This document shows, piece after piece, positions 63,001 to 64,000 of a stretch of DNA of 64,000 bases (position 1 is its first letter; the number at the start of each line of letters is the position of its first letter). Under the pieces are notes generated by a model that made no database searches, was not told the origin of the DNA, and saw only the letters and a program-made list of their open reading frames with translations. This DNA comes from Bacteroidota bacterium. GTDB lineage: Bacteria; Bacteroidota; Bacteroidia; Cytophagales; Cytophagaceae. Both the position numbers and the translations under genes were made by a program. The stretch spans positions 18,071 to 82,070 of the forward strand of contig JAEYZG010000058.1 in NCBI GenBank assembly GCA_023428135.1, in the 5' to 3' direction.

Positions 63001-64000
63001 CTTGTTTTGGTTTTCCCAAAACTGGTTACCTTAGTCCATGTAGCACCACCATCAACAGAACGGAAGAGTTCACTACCATTATAATAATCATCAGATGCAG
63101 CATATATTATGTTTCCATCCCCGGGGCGAAATACAACTTCTCCATATTCTCCTGTCCTGACAACAGTCCAACTGACACCACCATTTGTTGTTCTGTAAAG
63201 ACCTTTATTGGTTGCTGCTAAAATGACTTGAGCATTAGAAGGACTCATTGCCATCTTTTTTACATTAATGCCATTCGCCCTCGTGCCTGTGAGACCAGTA
63301 GCAGACCATGTAAGACCACCATCTGATGACTTGTAAACTCCCAGGCCAGGAAGCCACCATTCTCCTGTACCACCAATATTTACATAGACTATATTTGCAT
63401 CCTGATTATCTACAAGTACAGTTCCACAAAATAATTGGGGTAAACCATCACCTATGGGAGTATAAGATGTACCACCATTTGTTGTTTTCCATACCCCACC
63501 ACCAACAGTAGTTACATAGTAAATACTTGGGGCACCAGGAAACACAGCGACTGACCTTGCCTGCCCCAAACCCCAGTAGCCTCCGCTATTACTTTTCATA
63601 CCTATGCTTGTCCACTGTGCTGTTGCATTTTTTGATCGCTTGACGTGACCTTGCATCTGCTTGAATACCTCGAATGATTTTAAAGGATCGGGAAAACTTC
63701 CATCCGGATTAACTCTATCTCTCCAGAACCATTCCCATCTTTTATATCTATGGTATTCGTTGTCCTCTTCCCTTCCACCCATTACATTTTCGTTAGCAAA
63801 TGAATCTCTGGAAAAACCATCATCCTTTTCCCTAAGCATCTTTCGTCTGAAATATCGGTTAGCTCTTTTTTGTATTTTATGGAAATCTGGTTTTCGCATT
63901 TCCATAAATTCAGGCATGTCTTCATTTTTCTCTTCCTCATGTTGAGAAAAAGAATTTCCGAAAGAAATTATAACAAGAAAAAAGCTAAATAGAAGTTTTT
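60048..64000 (-). CDS. T9SS-secreted protein with BNR/sortilin-like propeller and three PA14 domains, 5' partial
   Basis: At least 1316 residues. The frame is open to the window edge: before the ATG at 63917 it reads KLLFSFFLVIISFGNSFSQHEEE, a signal peptide, so the true start lies just beyond 64000. A BNR/VPS10-like propeller region (about residues 100-760 from the internal Met) has repeated S-x-D-G-G-x-T-W units such as KSSDGGLTWSATG and RSVDGGATWTKV. Three PA14 domains follow (DNA about 61690-60330). The C-terminus VFPSPFTDKLSV...IKVLKK is a T9SS type A sorting tail. PA14 often binds glycans, and the propeller suggests a lectin, glycosidase or adhesin-like surface protein; no catalytic residue is evident. 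Confidence 0.87.
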   Translation of the reverse strand, partial: KLLFSFFLVIISFGNSFSQHEEEKNEDMPEFMEMRKPDFHKIQKRANRYFRRKMLREKDDGFSRDSFANENVMGGREEDNEYHRYKRWEWFWRDRVNPDGSFPDPLKSFEVFKQMQGHVKRSKNATAQWTSIGMKSNSGGYWGLGQARSVAVFPGAPSIYYVTTVGGGVWKTTNGGTSYTPIGDGLPQLFCGTVLVDNQDANIVYVNIGGTGEWWLPGLGVYKSSDGGLTWSATGLTGTRANGINVKKMAMSPSNAQVILAATNKGLYRTTNGGVSWTVVRTGEYGEVVFRPGDGNIIYAASDDYYNGSELFRSVDGGATWTKVTSFGKTKTRIWIGVSDSDKEFVAAVFKTDGSTKDLYVSNNRGSSFSYKSNTLPDADIFYVSQLNKNIMYGGAVTLKQSKDGGSTWTEITNWCCGNDAVRTEVHADFRGVSHNPANLSEIYFCNDGGVDKFNEQSKVWTSLSNGLVITMYYRIASAQTNNLMVSGATQDNGGNARLSTGKWRNTTGGDATMCIIDPTNENIQYSSYINGDGIVKTTQAWNNSIALTDALRKAGAVGGDWATPFAIDLTNPQNLVAGYQDVLRSTNRGDSWTKISNNLTGGADLQHITIAPNDGKTIYTSNGSNFYRTYDTGANWTKKASPAGDITRITVSPIDAKTVYITTNGGNGKRVFKSINGGDSWTNITFNFPNDVNAICIAYEKGTNEGLYVGSPIGVFYKNASLSQWIYYGQGLPNTEVNDISIAYGAKKVRVGTWGRGVWECDLYSDPKVYREPENPLSIVNGLNFDYYQKGYDMLPDFSLETPMWKGGVIGSFKTSFTHTADSFAVKYYGYIDVPEDGEYTFYTTSDDGTKLYIGNQLIVVNDGIHGMIEQSGNILLKKGKHAIALEYFERNNGDGLEVSYSGPGISKQIIPSSILYMPSLRDPEDPAGFAVNGLDYKYYTGTFTTLPDFNSLVVNKSGRINQFDLSIPQRAASNIAVRYMGYIDIPADGIYTFYTSSDDGSKLDIGSTSIVSNDGIHGMIEAQGSIGLKKGKHAIAIEYFQGTGGIGLEVSYSGPMLTKRIIPASSLYRIVPLRTPENPVSVMNGVNYTLYQDYEGNVIPDFTTLGNPSRTDRTNQINLNIGGLPADHYAIRYTGYIEVPEDGEYTFYISSDDGSRFFIGNAMVANNDGLHVTTEQSGYIGLKKGVHEFTVEYFEYDYGQILTVSYESYKITKTIIPSSALYADAIITSLEKLNQKNNIEVFPSPFTDKLSVKSQNHIQSVKLISNDGITVKETTMISSPFQCIISVPQELPSGVYFVQVEINEELNTIKVLKK
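60330..61690 (-). repeat. Three tandem PA14 domains
   Basis: Each unit of about 145 residues has an opening (V/M)NGxxxxxY, a centre Y-x-G-Y-I-x-(V/I)-P-x-D-G-x-Y-T-F-Y-x-S-S-D-D-G-(T/S)-x-(L/F)-x-I-G and an end K-K-G-x-H-x-(I/F)-x-(I/L/V)-E-Y-F followed by SYSGP or SYE and I-I-P-(S/A)-S-x-L-Y. Units 1 and 2 are the closest pair. Confidence 0.88.

Overview
ORGANISM. The window reads as chromosome of a Bacteroidota bacterium, most likely a Cytophagales member related to Cytophaga or Sporocytophaga. The genus is inference. The signs are low GC with AT-rich spacers, two very large proteins with type IX secretion (T9SS) C-terminal sorting domains, SprB repeats, a DUF4468 protein, promoter boxes of the Bacteroidota type (TAnnTTTG), few Shine-Dalgarno sites, and a 14-gene nuo operon with a short NuoG. 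No phage, transposase, CRISPR array or rRNA operon is visible. One tRNA (Asp, GTC) is present. LAYOUT. 1-4856, minus strand: a partial outer-membrane barrel gene, a 1019-residue TPR lipoprotein-like or periplasmic protein, and holA. 4994-9609: tyrS, a small secreted protein, a metallo-beta-lactamase-fold hydrolase plus patatin pair, and accA. 9959-13909: a eukaryote-type (GT3) glycogen synthase and a split transketolase. 14140-19851: a 1900-residue secreted protein with a CBM9-like domain, a PQQ-type sugar dehydrogenase propeller, Ig-like and DNRLRE domains, ten SprB repeats and a T9SS tail. 20203-20276: tRNA-Asp with a clear promoter. 20351-30131: housekeeping and transport genes (DUF4468, a phosphoesterase, MscS, two MFS carriers, a secreted six-fold CxxCxGxG protein, rlmH, an NFACT protein, DoxX, an HDAC-like hydrolase and a 76-residue small protein). 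30194-38881, minus strand: mltG with a GH63-like glucosidase, a small secreted protein, a HEXXH/propeller/barrel protein overlapping a CorC/HlyC-type CBS protein. 39241-52048: the complete nuoA-N operon for complex I, followed by dedA and terC family genes. 54002-57625: a PBP4-type carboxypeptidase, a soluble histidine kinase and a histone-H1-like Lys/Ala repeat protein. 57730-59560: a decayed iron-chelate uptake locus (TonB-dependent receptor, FecCD permease, ABC ATPase) with stops, frameshifts and a probable deletion junction. 60048-64000: a second T9SS-sorted protein (BNR/sortilin-like propeller plus three PA14 domains), cut by the window end. HOW IT FITS TOGETHER. Complex I genes are tightly packed, with one-base or four-base overlaps at several junctions, so they are probably one transcript. 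Glycogen synthase, transketolase and the GH63-like glucosidase point to storage and pentose-phosphate carbohydrate metabolism. The two T9SS giants point to a cell that exports large adhesive or carbohydrate-active proteins. LIMITS. Functional calls rest on motifs recognised by eye. No database search or structure prediction was run. Domain borders are approximate.
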